A program made the position numbers and the translations under genes. DNA of 64,000 nucleotides from VRUE01 sp963705635. Lineage in GTDB: Bacteria > Actinomycetota > Thermoleophilia > Solirubrobacterales > 70-9. Below the pieces are notes generated by a model. The model saw only the letters and a program-made list of their open reading frames with translations, did not search any database and was not told where the DNA came from. The stretch covers positions 248,001-312,000 of the forward strand of contig CAVPKH010000001.1 of the NCBI GenBank assembly GCA_963705635.1, in the 5' to 3' direction. Positions 43,235-51,383 of the stretch are shown here, piece by piece; position 1 is the first letter of the stretch; every line of letters begins with the position of its first letter.

Positions 43235-44306
43235 GGCATTCCCGCAGGTCGGACGCGGCACGCTCCGGCGGGTAGACGTTGATGTCGATGCCGGTGCCGA
43301 ACTCGAAGGCGGCCTTGATCGTCAGGCGCGGGGCGATGTCGACGTGCCAGTGGAAGTGCTCGGCCCCGCGCGGGGCGGTGCGAACCCAGAGGTTGAGCTC
43401 GGGCGATTGACCAAAGCGCTCGGCGAGGAGTCGCAGGGCGGTGCGGATCATCGCTGCGCCAGCATCGTCGCCGGCGAAGTCGGCCGTCTCGGTACGGGGG
43501 ATGACGCGCAGCTCGAACGGCGAGCGCGACGCCCAGGGACAGATCAGCGCCGCCTCGTCGTCGATCGCCACGAGCCGCTCGCGCCGGCGCACCTCCTCGA
43601 CCAGCACGTCGCTGAGCAGCCCACCGCCAGCGGTGCGTTCGGCATAGGCGCCGGCCCGCTCGCGCTCACGCGCCACCGCCGCCGGCACGAAGTCGAGCGC
43701 GTAGAGCTGGGCGTGGCTGTGCTCGAGCGAGGCGCCGGCGCCGCCCCCCTCGTTGACGATCAGCTGCACGTAGGAGGCCTCGGCGTGGGCGCGCATCCGC
43801 TGGCGCCAGGTGGCGACGGCGGCGGCGAGCTGCTCCTCGCTCAGCTCGCTCATCGCGGTGACGTGCTCGGGGGTGTTGACGATCACCTCGTGGACGCCGC
43901 TGGCGGGACGCGAGGCGAAGAGGTCGGGCTCGCCGGCGCGCCGCGACTCGAGCAGCGGGTCGCCGGCGCTGGCGAAGGCGCCGGCCTCTCCCTTGGTCCC
44001 CGAACGCGAATCAAGTTCTCGAGCTATTTCCTTGGGAACTTGATTCGCGTTCGGGGTGAGCGCGGGGTAGAGGTTCGGCACGACCCGCGTCGTCCAGCCA
44101 GGGGTGTCGGCCGGCCCGCCGCCCGCGCGCGTCGCGTAGGCCTCGGGCGGGGTGCGGTCCTCGCGCCCCTCGCAGAAGGGGCAGCTCTCCGGGCCCTTCG
44201 GCTCGCTCGCCGCCGGGTTGAAGCCCTCCGGGCGATCGGCGCGGCCCGGCGCCAGGATCGCCGGCAGCCCCGAGAGCTGGTCGATGCGTAGCTCGGGGGA
44301 GCTCAG
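43200..44306 (-). CDS. galT: Galactose-1-phosphate uridylyltransferase
   Basis: The enzyme moves UMP between UDP-glucose and galactose-1-phosphate in the Leloir pathway. The zinc-binding CPFCEG lies near residue 47 and the catalytic histidine motif EHFHWHVDIAPR near residue 318; NLYPAL and HEVIVNTPEHV are further GalT-type signatures. The frame has no ATG, GTG or TTG near its beginning. The most plausible start is a CTG at 44306 overlapping the slipin stop, so the start is uncertain. A perfect 21-bp inverted repeat is inserted in frame at about residues 84-103, between NLYPAL and the DPLLESRR region. The gene is last in the tlpA-like / nfeD / slipin / galT string. Confidence 0.85.
   Translation of the reverse strand: MSSPELRIDQLSGLPAILAPGRADRPEGFNPAASEPKGPESCPFCEGREDRTPPEAYATRAGGGPADTPGWTTRVVPNLYPALTPNANQVPKEIARELDSRSGTKGEAGAFASAGDPLLESRRAGEPDLFASRPASGVHEVIVNTPEHVTAMSELSEEQLAAAVATWRQRMRAHAEASYVQLIVNEGGGAGASLEHSHAQLYALDFVPAAVARERERAGAYAERTAGGGLLSDVLVEEVRRRERLVAIDDEAALICPWASRSPFELRVIPRTETADFAGDDAGAAMIRTALRLLAERFGQSPELNLWVRTAPRGAEHFHWHVDIAPRLTIKAAFEFGTGIDINVYPPERAASDLRECLSGAGASSSRT
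43998..44056. repeat. Perfect 21-bp inverted repeat inside galT (17-nt loop)
   Basis: The arms are 43998-44018 (beginning CCCCGAACGCG) and 44036-44056 (ending CGCGTTCGGGG), with a 17-nt spacer. The repeat is read through in frame as PNANQVPKEIARELDSRSG, a segment where I would expect a short loop in GalT. This is the behaviour of an intragenic palindromic element. Confidence 0.85.
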
Positions 44307-45160
44307 GATCGGGAGGGGGGAAGGTCGTCGACGTCGGGCAGCGGGGGGACCGGCGGTGGAGGAGGCGGCGGCTCCTTTGGTCCCGTCGGCTTCGGCCTTT
44401 TCCTGCCCTGCTCGCCGCCGAGGAACGGTTCGATCATGTCCATCGGCAGCGGGAAGACCACCGTCGTGTTCTGGTTGCTGCCGATTTCCAGCAGCGTCTG
44501 CAGGTAGCGCAGCTGCAGCGAGGCCGGGTTGGTGCTGATGATGTCGGCGGCGTCGGTGAGCTTCTGCGCCGCCTGGTACTCGCCCTCGGAGTTGATGATC
44601 TTGGCCCGCCGCTCGCGCTCGGCCTCGGCCTGGCGGGCGATCGCGCGCTGCATCTGTTCGGGGATTTCGACGTCCTTGATCTCGACCGCAGTCACCTTCA
44701 CGCCCCAGGGCTCGGTCGACTCGTCGATGATCTTCTGCAGCTCTTCGTTGAGCCGCTCGCGCTCGGAGAGCAGCTGGTCGAATTCGGCCTTGCCCAGCAC
44801 CGAGCGCAGCGCCGTCTGCGAGATCTGCGAGGTGGCGATGAGGAAGTTTTCGACCTCGGTGATCGCCCGGTTGGAGTCGACCACGCGGAAGTAGGCGACG
44901 GCGTTGACGCTGGCCGGGACGTTGTCGCGGGTGATCACCTCCTGCGGCGGGATGTTGAGCGTCACCGTGCGCAGGTCGACCCGGACCATGCGGTCGATCA
45001 GCGGGATCAGCAGGATCAGGCCGGGGCCCTTGGTGGCGATCAGGCGGCCGAGGCGGAAGATCACGCCGCGCTCGTACTCGCGCAGCACCCGCACCGAGGT
45101 GCCGATGGCGATCACGGCGAAGAAGATGAGGATGACCAGGACTCCGAGTGCTGCTGCCAT
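44303..45160 (-). CDS. Slipin / stomatin-like SPFH (Band 7) membrane protein (285 aa)
   Basis: One N-terminal TM helix (~4-22) is followed by the SPFH domain: VRVLREYERGVIFRLGRL, KGPGLILLIPLIDRMVRVDLRT, then PPQEVITRDNV. Next come the charged coiled-coil helix (QAEAERERRAKIINSEGEYQAA) and the oligomerisation end (LQLRYLQTLLEIGSNQNTTVVFPLPMDMIEPF), and a Pro-rich tail. Slipins form membrane rings or microdomains and are usually encoded next to nfeD, as here: the nfeD stop shares one base with this ATG. It should act in the cytoplasmic membrane, probably in membrane protein quality control. Confidence 0.93.
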   Translation of the reverse strand: MAAALGVLVILIFFAVIAIGTSVRVLREYERGVIFRLGRLIATKGPGLILLIPLIDRMVRVDLRTVTLNIPPQEVITRDNVPASVNAVAYFRVVDSNRAITEVENFLIATSQISQTALRSVLGKAEFDQLLSERERLNEELQKIIDESTEPWGVKVTAVEIKDVEIPEQMQRAIARQAEAERERRAKIINSEGEYQAAQKLTDAADIISTNPASLQLRYLQTLLEIGSNQNTTVVFPLPMDMIEPFLGGEQGRKRPKPTGPKEPPPPPPPVPPLPDVDDLPPSRS

Positions 45161-45639
45161 CAGCTTGCTCCTTCTTCCGTGGTGTCACCGGCGGCCGGCG
45201 CCTCGGGGCGAACCACCAGCGTCAGCCCCTCGACTGCATCGACCCTGACTCTATCCCCCAGCCTGACCCGTCCCTCATCGGCGGCGAGCCGCGCCCGCCA
45301 CAGCGCCCCCTCAATCCACACCTGCCCGTCGGGATCGAGCGCCGTGCGCGCCTCGGCGAGCGCCCCGACCAGCTCCTCCGAGCCGGTGCGCGCGGGCTCC
45401 TCGTGGGCCTCCATCACCTTGCGGGTGATGAAGTAGAAGGCGACGAGCGAGAGCACGCCGAGCGCGATCAGGGCCGGGCCGACGACGTCGGCGGCGTCGC
45501 TGTTGGAGTCGAGCGCGAGGATGCCGCCGCCGATCAGCCCCAGGGCGCCGAGGGCCGCCAGCACGCCGCCGGTCGAGAGCAGAAGCTCGCCGACGAGGAG
45601 GGCGATACCGAGCGCGGCGACGATGGCTGCTGTGTCCAT
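45160..45639 (-). CDS. NfeD-like membrane protein with C-terminal OB-type domain (159 aa)
   Basis: Residues ~5-70 form three to four TM helices (IVAALGIALLVGELLL, LAALGALGLIGGGILAL, ALIALGVLSLVAFYF). The C-terminal domain is the small beta barrel of NfeD proteins (LDPDGQVWIEGALWRA, RVRLGDRVRVDAVEGLTLVV). It lacks the ClpP-like protease part, so it is a short-form NfeD (NfeD1b type), the usual partner of slipin. It overlaps the slipin start by one base and follows the thioredoxin-like gene after 7 bases. Confidence 0.9.
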   Translation of the reverse strand: MDTAAIVAALGIALLVGELLLSTGGVLAALGALGLIGGGILALDSNSDAADVVGPALIALGVLSLVAFYFITRKVMEAHEEPARTGSEELVGALAEARTALDPDGQVWIEGALWRARLAADEGRVRLGDRVRVDAVEGLTLVVRPEAPAAGDTTEEGAS

Positions 45640-45646
45640 GCCCTGA

Positions 45647-46234
45647 TTATCCCGTTGCGGTGGCGAGGCCGAGCGCGTAGTGCTCGATGTCGGCCTTCAG
45701 CTCTTCGGCGTTGGTGTAGGCGCCCTGCTTGAGGAAGACGAGCTCGCCGTGGCGGTCGTAGAAAGCAGTGTCGGGAAGGCCGCGACCGCCGATCTCGTCG
45801 GCGATCTGCTTGTCGGGGTCGGTGTAGCTGGGGTACGGCACGGGCGCCTCCTCGAGGAAGGTCGATGCGAGGTCGTCTGAGTCTTCGACGTCGACGCCGA
45901 GGAAGGCGACCCGTTTGCCGTAGGCCGCCGAGACCTTCTGCAGGGTGGGGAACTCGAAGCGACAGGGCCCGCACCAGGAGCCCCAGACGTTGACCACCGC
46001 CGGGTAGCCAAGCGAGTCGATGCGGCGCTGAAAGGCGTCGAGGCCGCCCGGCAGCAACTGGTTCGCCTGCCTGTACAGGGTGGCGAGCGGGGCCGGCGAG
46101 CCGGCCAGCGCCTTGGCGTAATCGGGGTGCTCCCCGCCGTAGTCGCCGCCCGCGCTGGAGCCGCAGCCGGCGGTCGCCAGGGCCACGATTGCGGCCAGGG
46201 CCAGCCCAACCGTCCACTGTCGTCCCTTCTTCAT
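45647..46234 (-). CDS. TlpA/ResA-type thioredoxin-like lipoprotein (195 aa)
   Basis: I chose the ATG at 46234; a TTG one codon earlier is possible. The lipobox TAGC puts the lipidated Cys at residue 24. The thioredoxin fold has the redox motif WCGPC (Cys88 and Cys91) in VVNVWGSWCGPCRFEFP, and the cis-Pro region as GGRGLPDTAFYD. Such extracytoplasmic thiol-disulfide proteins keep apocytochrome c or other secreted proteins reduced. It heads the leftward nfeD/slipin/galT string and could also serve the ccm block 8 kb away (inference). Confidence 0.9.
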   Translation of the reverse strand: MKKGRQWTVGLALAAIVALATAGCGSSAGGDYGGEHPDYAKALAGSPAPLATLYRQANQLLPGGLDAFQRRIDSLGYPAVVNVWGSWCGPCRFEFPTLQKVSAAYGKRVAFLGVDVEDSDDLASTFLEEAPVPYPSYTDPDKQIADEIGGRGLPDTAFYDRHGELVFLKQGAYTNAEELKADIEHYALGLATATG

Positions 46235-46386
46235 CAAATCATTGATTACAATACGTACGTTCGGTCCGCTGCATTGTGGGCCGCTCGAGAGGCCGGGGGG
46301 ATGTGCAGTTGACGCCCGGCATCCTCGTCTTAGTTCCCTCGCCGACGTTTCCGCGTTGCCGCGAGGACTGAACCCGAAAGCCTTCT

Positions 46387-49050
46387 ATGGCCAAGACCAG
46401 CGACGTTGCCGCGCCAGCGGCAGTTCCCTCTAGCGCCGACATAGATCGGGCGGCTAAGTTCGTCCGCGAGCCCTTCCTGCTTGACGGCGAGGGCCCGGAG
46501 GCGCTTGCCCCCGGCACGGCTCGCCGACGGGCGCTCGACGCCGCGCTGAAGGAGCTCGACGCCGGGGCGGAGGATCCCTCGATCCAGTGGCGTCGCGACT
46601 TCTCGCTGCTGCTGGGGCTGGAGCGGCTGCTCGCCGACGAACCGCCGAAGCTGCGCGACGGGGCGGAACTCAATCCGCACCAGGTCGACGCGCTCTCGGG
46701 AACGCTGACCGAGCTGATGGCCGAGCAGCAGGTCGCCCTCGACGGCGAAGCCAACGGCAGCGCGGCGGTGGAGGAGAAGGTCGCCGCGGCGGAAAAGGCT
46801 GCGCCAAAGGCCACCGCAAAGGGGGCGAGCAAGAACGGCGACGAGGCCGATGACGACGAGGACGAGGACGACCTCGAGGACGAGGACCTCGCCCCCGACG
46901 AGGAGCCCCAGGACTGGGAGGAGCAGCCGGCCGACGACGAGGACGAGGCGATCGAGGAGGCGCCCGAGGACCCCGGGGCCGAGCGGCGCTTCTGGTTCGA
47001 GCACGCGACCGGCGCCGGCAAGACCGTCGCCGCGGTTGGCTTCATCGACGCCACGCGCACCGGCGGCGTGCTGATCCTCACCCATCGCCGCAACCTCGTC
47101 GACCAGTTCATCGGCGAGATCTCCGACCGCGGCTACAAGGAGCGGCTGCGCCCGCCGCTGCTCGACGGCCGCGACGACCCCGACGGCCCGGTCACGGTCG
47201 AGACCTACCAGTGGTTCGTCCGCAACCACAAGAAAATCTCCGACGCCTACTCGATCGTGATCTGCGACGAGGCGCACACCGCGCTGGGCGAGAAGACCAG
47301 CGCCTGCATCCGCGCCTGGGTCGGCCCCGTCTTCATCGGTATGACCGCGACCGGGGCGTTGATCGCCCGTCACGTCGCCGACCTCTTCCCGACCCAGACC
47401 TCGCGCTTCGACCTGATCCAGGCGGCGCGCCGCGGCGTGATCTCGCCGCTGCGCTGCATGCGCATCCCGCCCGGTCCGGGGGTGCGCACGATCGCCAAGG
47501 TGCCGCTGCGCAAAGGCGAGGTCGACCAGGACTTCGATCAGGAGGAGCTGGCCGCGCTGCTCGATCAGGAGCCCTTCAACGTGGCGATCGCCGACCTCTA
47601 CAAGACCCGCTTCGACGGCATGCCCGGCGTCCTCTACACGGCCGGCGTGCAGCACGCCAAGAACGTCGCCCGGGCGCTGGTCGCCGCCGGGGTCTCCGCC
47701 CGCGCCGTATCCGGCGAGACGCCGAAGCGCGAACTGGCCGAGATCCTCGCCGGCTTCGAGCGCGGCGAGGTCGACGTGCTCTGCAACGCGATGCTGCTCG
47801 CCGAGGGCTGGAACTCGCCGCGGGCGACGCTCTGCATGCACCTGGCGCCGACCGCCTCGCGGCGGATCTACCAGCAGCGGGTCGGCCGCGTCACCCGGCG
47901 GGCGCCGGGCAAGGAGGCGGGTCTCGTCATCGACTTCGTCCACCCGGCGACGACCCACGACGAGACGATCGTCACCCTGCACAGCCTGCTCGACCGCGAC
48001 GTCTACCGCGGCGGCGCGATCGTGATCGGGCCGGTGCGGCGGGCGCGCGGGCGGCGGATCCGGGTCGAGCGGCGGATCGTCCCGGTCGCCGACTCCGAGG
48101 AGCGCCGCATGCAGGTGCTCGAGCGCGAGGTGTGGCGGATCGCGGTCGAGAACCTCGATTACCCCGAGCAGCATGCCTGGGCGGCGCTGGCCGGGGCGCG
48201 GGTCACCCCGCAGGGCTGGCGCCGCGGGCGGGCGATCCTGCAGGGCTCCGGCTCGAAAGAACTGAAGCGCCGCTTCCTGCTCACCTGCGTGCAGCGCAAC
48301 CGCAACTCGCAGCTGAAACTGAAAGCGCTGAGCGAGATCGCCGACCTCGGCGACGCCGAGGCCTTCGACGACGCGATCGACATCGTCGGCACCTGGAGCC
48401 GCGATGACCGCCGGGCCGGGACCAAAACGCTGCTGCAGGCGCTGGTCGACAAGCGGATCGGCCGCCGTGACCAGGCGCAGGCCTGGGTCTGGCGGCTCGC
48501 CTCCTACACCCCCGAGCTGCACGAAGAGTATGCGGTGCAGCGTTGGCCGGAGACGAAGCGGCTGCTGGGCCTGCTGGTCAACTCGTCGGGGCGGGCGCAC
48601 GGGCGCAACGCGCGCCGCCTGGTCCACGCCGCCCGCAAACAGGACCGCCGCCTCGCCGTGGCGCTGCTTGCCGGCGCGGTCTCGCACACGCCCGAGGGCG
48701 AAGAGGTGCTGCGCGGCGCCCGCATGCGGATGGCCCGCAAGCCCTCGGCGATCGCCCGCGAGCTGCTGCGCAACTTCCCCAAGGGCGGCAAGCGCCGCAA
48801 CAAGCGGGGCAAGCGCAAAGGTGAGAAAGGTGGCGGCGAGGGCAAGCAGGGGGGGCAGGGTGAGGCCCGGGCCAAACGCAAACGCAGGTCGAGGAAAGCA
48901 AAGGCCGACGGCGCCAAGGAGAACGGCGCCAAGGTCGAGACCGACTCAGAGGCGCAGCTGGACCTCGCCGGCCCCGAGGCTGACGCGGTCCCCCCCGGCG
49001 GTGACGACGACGAGGTTTCCGCGGTCGTCGATGCCGTCGGCGACGCCTGA
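46387..49050 (+). CDS. SF2 DEAH-type helicase with an acidic insert before the P-loop and a basic tail (887 aa)
   Basis: Helicase motifs are clear: Walker A HATGAGKT near residue 206, ILTHRR, DEAH as CDEAHT near 293, GMTAT, LAEGWNSPRAT, and motif VI YQQRVGRVTRR near 495. The N-terminal Q-like region (LNPHQVDALSGTL, ~97-109) is separated from Walker A by about 95 residues, including a very acidic stretch (~148-196, mostly Asp/Glu). In ordinary RAD25/XPB-like helicases these parts are almost adjacent. The C-terminal ~300 residues contain helical repeats and end in a Lys/Arg/Gly-rich tail (~796-845). The last 105 bases overlap birA on the other strand. Substrate is unknown. Confidence 0.88.
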   Translation: MAKTSDVAAPAAVPSSADIDRAAKFVREPFLLDGEGPEALAPGTARRRALDAALKELDAGAEDPSIQWRRDFSLLLGLERLLADEPPKLRDGAELNPHQVDALSGTLTELMAEQQVALDGEANGSAAVEEKVAAAEKAAPKATAKGASKNGDEADDDEDEDDLEDEDLAPDEEPQDWEEQPADDEDEAIEEAPEDPGAERRFWFEHATGAGKTVAAVGFIDATRTGGVLILTHRRNLVDQFIGEISDRGYKERLRPPLLDGRDDPDGPVTVETYQWFVRNHKKISDAYSIVICDEAHTALGEKTSACIRAWVGPVFIGMTATGALIARHVADLFPTQTSRFDLIQAARRGVISPLRCMRIPPGPGVRTIAKVPLRKGEVDQDFDQEELAALLDQEPFNVAIADLYKTRFDGMPGVLYTAGVQHAKNVARALVAAGVSARAVSGETPKRELAEILAGFERGEVDVLCNAMLLAEGWNSPRATLCMHLAPTASRRIYQQRVGRVTRRAPGKEAGLVIDFVHPATTHDETIVTLHSLLDRDVYRGGAIVIGPVRRARGRRIRVERRIVPVADSEERRMQVLEREVWRIAVENLDYPEQHAWAALAGARVTPQGWRRGRAILQGSGSKELKRRFLLTCVQRNRNSQLKLKALSEIADLGDAEAFDDAIDIVGTWSRDDRRAGTKTLLQALVDKRIGRRDQAQAWVWRLASYTPELHEEYAVQRWPETKRLLGLLVNSSGRAHGRNARRLVHAARKQDRRLAVALLAGAVSHTPEGEEVLRGARMRMARKPSAIARELLRNFPKGGKRRNKRGKRKGEKGGGEGKQGGQGEARAKRKRRSRKAKADGAKENGAKVETDSEAQLDLAGPEADAVPPGGDDDEVSAVVDAVGDA

Positions 49051-49716
49051 GCCGTCCTCCCAGGCGACCTCGCGGCCGCGCAGGGCGTCGCGATCGCGCC
49101 ACTCGGTGAGGATCTCTTCCTCTCCCGCCCAGACCCAGTGGTCGAGGTGGCGGCTCAGGACTTCGGCAGCCGTGGAGGGAGTCGGGGGAAGCCCCGCCGG
49201 AGCAACGGCGGGGAGGCTCCGTCGGGACTCCCCCCGACTCCCCACGGGCGCGCCGAAGAGCGAAACCGCCGGTTGACGCAGGTCGGACGGGAACTCATCT
49301 TGAGCAATGGTGAGGTTGAGCCCGATCCCGATCACCGCCCAGCCGTCCTGCGGCTTGGCCTCGATCAGGATGCCGGCGAGCTTGCGCCCTTCGAGCCAGA
49401 CGTCGTTGGGCCACTTGACCTGACACTCGCTGCCGGGGCGGAGCGCCTCGGCGGCGGCGCAGACCGCAAGCGGGACCGAGAGCGGCAGCAGCAGGTGGCG
49501 CTGGTCGAGCGGCCGCAGGATCGCCGAGTAGAGCAGCGCCTTGCCTTCGGGCGCGGTCCAGACGCGGCCGACGCGTCCCCGCCCTTCGGTCTGTTCGCGC
49601 GCGGTGACCACAGTGCCGCCGGGAGCGCCGGCCTCGGCCAGCTCGCGGGCACGGGTGTTGGTCGAGTCGGTGACGCGGTAGTGGCGGTGCGGGCTCCCGA
49701 ATGTCACTGAGGGCAT
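48946..49716 (-). CDS. birA: Biotin--[acetyl-CoA-carboxylase] ligase (256 aa)
   Basis: This enzyme makes biotinyl-AMP and attaches biotin to carboxylase carrier domains. The biotinyl-AMP loop GRGRVGRVW (residues 45-53), VTDSTNTRA at the start and the KWPNDVWLEGRKLAGILIE core are typical. There is no N-terminal DNA-binding domain, so it is a group I ligase. I chose the ATG at 49716; its codon lies in one arm of the hairpin element 49707-49827. An Arg/Pro-rich insert at about residues 159-180 corresponds to a nested inverted repeat (49177-49242). The gene ends inside the convergent helicase gene. Confidence 0.92.
   Translation of the reverse strand: MPSVTFGSPHRHYRVTDSTNTRARELAEAGAPGGTVVTAREQTEGRGRVGRVWTAPEGKALLYSAILRPLDQRHLLLPLSVPLAVCAAAEALRPGSECQVKWPNDVWLEGRKLAGILIEAKPQDGWAVIGIGLNLTIAQDEFPSDLRQPAVSLFGAPVGSRGESRRSLPAVAPAGLPPTPSTAAEVLSRHLDHWVWAGEEEILTEWRDRDALRGREVAWEDGSGVADGIDDRGNLVVVTAGGDRVSLGAGEVQLRL
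49177..49242. repeat. Nested inverted repeat (cruciform-like) inside birA
   Basis: The outer arms 49177-49188 (GGGAGTCGGGGG) and 49231-49242 form a perfect 12-bp stem. Inside it a second hairpin, CCCCGCCG / CGGCGGGG (49192-49199 and 49206-49213), has a 6-nt loop. The segment is in frame and encodes roughly VGSRGESRRSLPAVAPAGLP, which BirA proteins do not normally have between AVSLF and the EVLSRHL helix. Confidence 0.75.
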
Positions 49717-49827
49717 TTCCCGGTAGGGGTTCCGCTTAACTTTTTGGATGGCGACGAAACTGCTGACGCCGCGATGTGGACGCCCAAAAAGTACAAGACG
49801 CTCCACCCCTACCGGGAAATGCCTCAG
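49707..49827. repeat. Covarying hairpin element, copy 1 (98-nt core)
   Basis: The core 49719-49816 begins CCCGGTAGGGG and ends CCCCTACCGGG. An inner 9-bp stem ACTTTTTGG/CCCAAAAAGT lies further in, around a ~40-nt apex. The outer stem continues through GGCATTT/AAATGCC and, after one bulged base, CTGA/TCAG. The core is in inverted orientation compared with the two other copies. The element contains the birA start codon at one end and the stop of cobA-hemD at the other. Confidence 0.85.
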
Positions 49828-51383
49828 CCCGCCGCGTCTTGCAGCAGGGCCGCGACCAGGCCGTCGACATCGTGGCGCTCGGCTTCGACGTCAACCTCGA
49901 GGCCGGCGTCGCGGGCGGCCTCGCTGGTTACCGGACCGATCGAGACGATGCGGGCCTTGTGCGGGAAGCGCTCGCCGAGTGCATCGGTGAGGTTGCGCAC
50001 GGTCGAGGACGAGGTGAAGGTGACGTAGTCGGCGCTCTGCGCGGCCTCGATCGCCTCGGGGGCCGGCTGCTCGCGCACCGTCTCGTAGAGGGCGACGACG
50101 TCGACCTCGGCCCCGCGTCCGCTCAGGTGCTCGGGGATGACGTCGCGGGCGTCGGCGGCGCGGGCGACGAGGACGCGCTTGCCGGTGACCTCGACCTCGG
50201 CGAGCGCCTCGACCAGCGACTCGGCGACGAAGCGCTCGGGGACGATGTCGGCGCTGATGCCGCACTTCGCCAGCGCGCGCGCCGTGCCTGGACCGATCGC
50301 TGCGACGGTCGTACCGGTCTTCGCGGCAGCGCCCGATCCCGCTTCCCCTGCTTGCTGCTTTTCCGGAGTGGAGAGCGCCCGCGCATCCAGGCCGGCAGCA
50401 CGCATTGCCTCGAAGAGCAGTCGGACCCCGTTGGGGCTGGTGAGGACGATCAGCGCGTAGTCGCCAATCTGGTTGACGGCTCGCTGCACCTCATCGCTTT
50501 CGATCGCCGGCTCGATCCGGATCGCCGGCAGCTCGACGACCTCGGCTCCCAGCCCGCGCAAACGCTTCGCCAGGCCACTGGCCTGGGCGCGGGCGCGGGT
50601 GACGACGACGCGCTTGCCGTGGAGCGGACGCCGCTCGAGCCAGGCCAGCGACTCGCGCCGCGCCACCACCGGGCCGACGACGATCAGGGCCGGGGCGCCG
50701 ATGCCCTCGCGCTCGATCGCCTCGGCCAGGCCGCCGAGGGTGGCGACGACCGTGCGCTGCCCATCCATCGTGCCGCGCTCGACCGCGGCGGCGGGCTCGC
50801 TGGCGTCACGGCCAGCCTCGATCAGCGCCGCCGCGTTGGCGGCGAGGCGCTTGACCCCCATGTAGAAGACGAGGGTGCCGGGGAAGCGGGCCAGCGCTGC
50901 CCAGTCGATCGCGCTCTCCGCCTTCTCGGGGTCCTCGTGGCCGGTGACGAAGGCGACGGCGGAGGCGTCGTCGCGGTGGGTGACCGGAATGCCGGCGTAG
51001 GCGCTGGCAGCGACCCCGGCGGTGACCCCCGGAACCACCTCGAACTCGATCCCGACCGCGCGCAGCGCTTCGCCCTCCTCGCCGCCGCGGCCGAAGACGA
51101 AGGGATCACCTCCCTTGAGCCGGACCACGCTCTTGCCGCCTCGCGCAGCCTCGATCAGCCGCTCGCCGATCTCCTCCTGGGGGACCGAGGGCACGCCCGG
51201 CGCCTTGCCGACGTAGACCAGCTCCGCATCCTCGCGCGCCCCGTCGAGGGCACCGGGGGGGATCAGGCGGTCGTAGTAGATCGCGTCGGCCGAGCCGATC
51301 AGCTCCAGCGCCCGCGCTGTCATCAGCCCCGGGTCCCCAGGCCCCGCTCCGACCAGATACACAACCCCGCTGCGCGCGCTCAT
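49824..51383 (-). CDS. cobA-hemD: Uroporphyrinogen-III C-methyltransferase / uroporphyrinogen-III synthase fusion (519 aa)
   Basis: I chose the ATG at 51383, which overlaps the hemC stop (ATGA). Residues ~5-245 are a SUMT: VYLVGAGPGDPGLMT, the YYDRLI segment, VRLKGGDPFVFGRGGEE, VPGVTAGVAASAYAGIPVTHR. Residues ~260-515 are uroporphyrinogen-III synthase (GKRVVVTRARAQASGLAKRL, YALIVLTSPNGVRLLF, VLVARAADARDVIPEHL, YVTFTSSSTVRNL). One polypeptide therefore closes the tetrapyrrole ring and can also divert uroporphyrinogen III to precorrin-2 for siroheme or cobalamin. A Gln/Gly/Ala-rich insert (TPEKQQAGEAGSGAAAKTG) lies in the synthase half. The stop codon lies in the edge of a hairpin element. Confidence 0.94.
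   Translation of the reverse strand: MSARSGVVYLVGAGPGDPGLMTARALELIGSADAIYYDRLIPPGALDGAREDAELVYVGKAPGVPSVPQEEIGERLIEAARGGKSVVRLKGGDPFVFGRGGEEGEALRAVGIEFEVVPGVTAGVAASAYAGIPVTHRDDASAVAFVTGHEDPEKAESAIDWAALARFPGTLVFYMGVKRLAANAAALIEAGRDASEPAAAVERGTMDGQRTVVATLGGLAEAIEREGIGAPALIVVGPVVARRESLAWLERRPLHGKRVVVTRARAQASGLAKRLRGLGAEVVELPAIRIEPAIESDEVQRAVNQIGDYALIVLTSPNGVRLLFEAMRAAGLDARALSTPEKQQAGEAGSGAAAKTGTTVAAIGPGTARALAKCGISADIVPERFVAESLVEALAEVEVTGKRVLVARAADARDVIPEHLSGRGAEVDVVALYETVREQPAPEAIEAAQSADYVTFTSSSTVRNLTDALGERFPHKARIVSIGPVTSEAARDAGLEVDVEAERHDVDGLVAALLQDAAG

Noticed and set aside
46238..46386. Promoters in the gap between the tlpA-like and helicase genes
   Set aside because: AT-rich bases near 46240-46258 look promoter-like, but no -35/-10 pair with good spacing could be assigned.
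49707..49827. Ordinary intrinsic terminator call for the hairpin elements
   Set aside because: The T-run is inside the element, not after the stem; the stem is far longer than needed; and one copy reaches over the start codon of birA.
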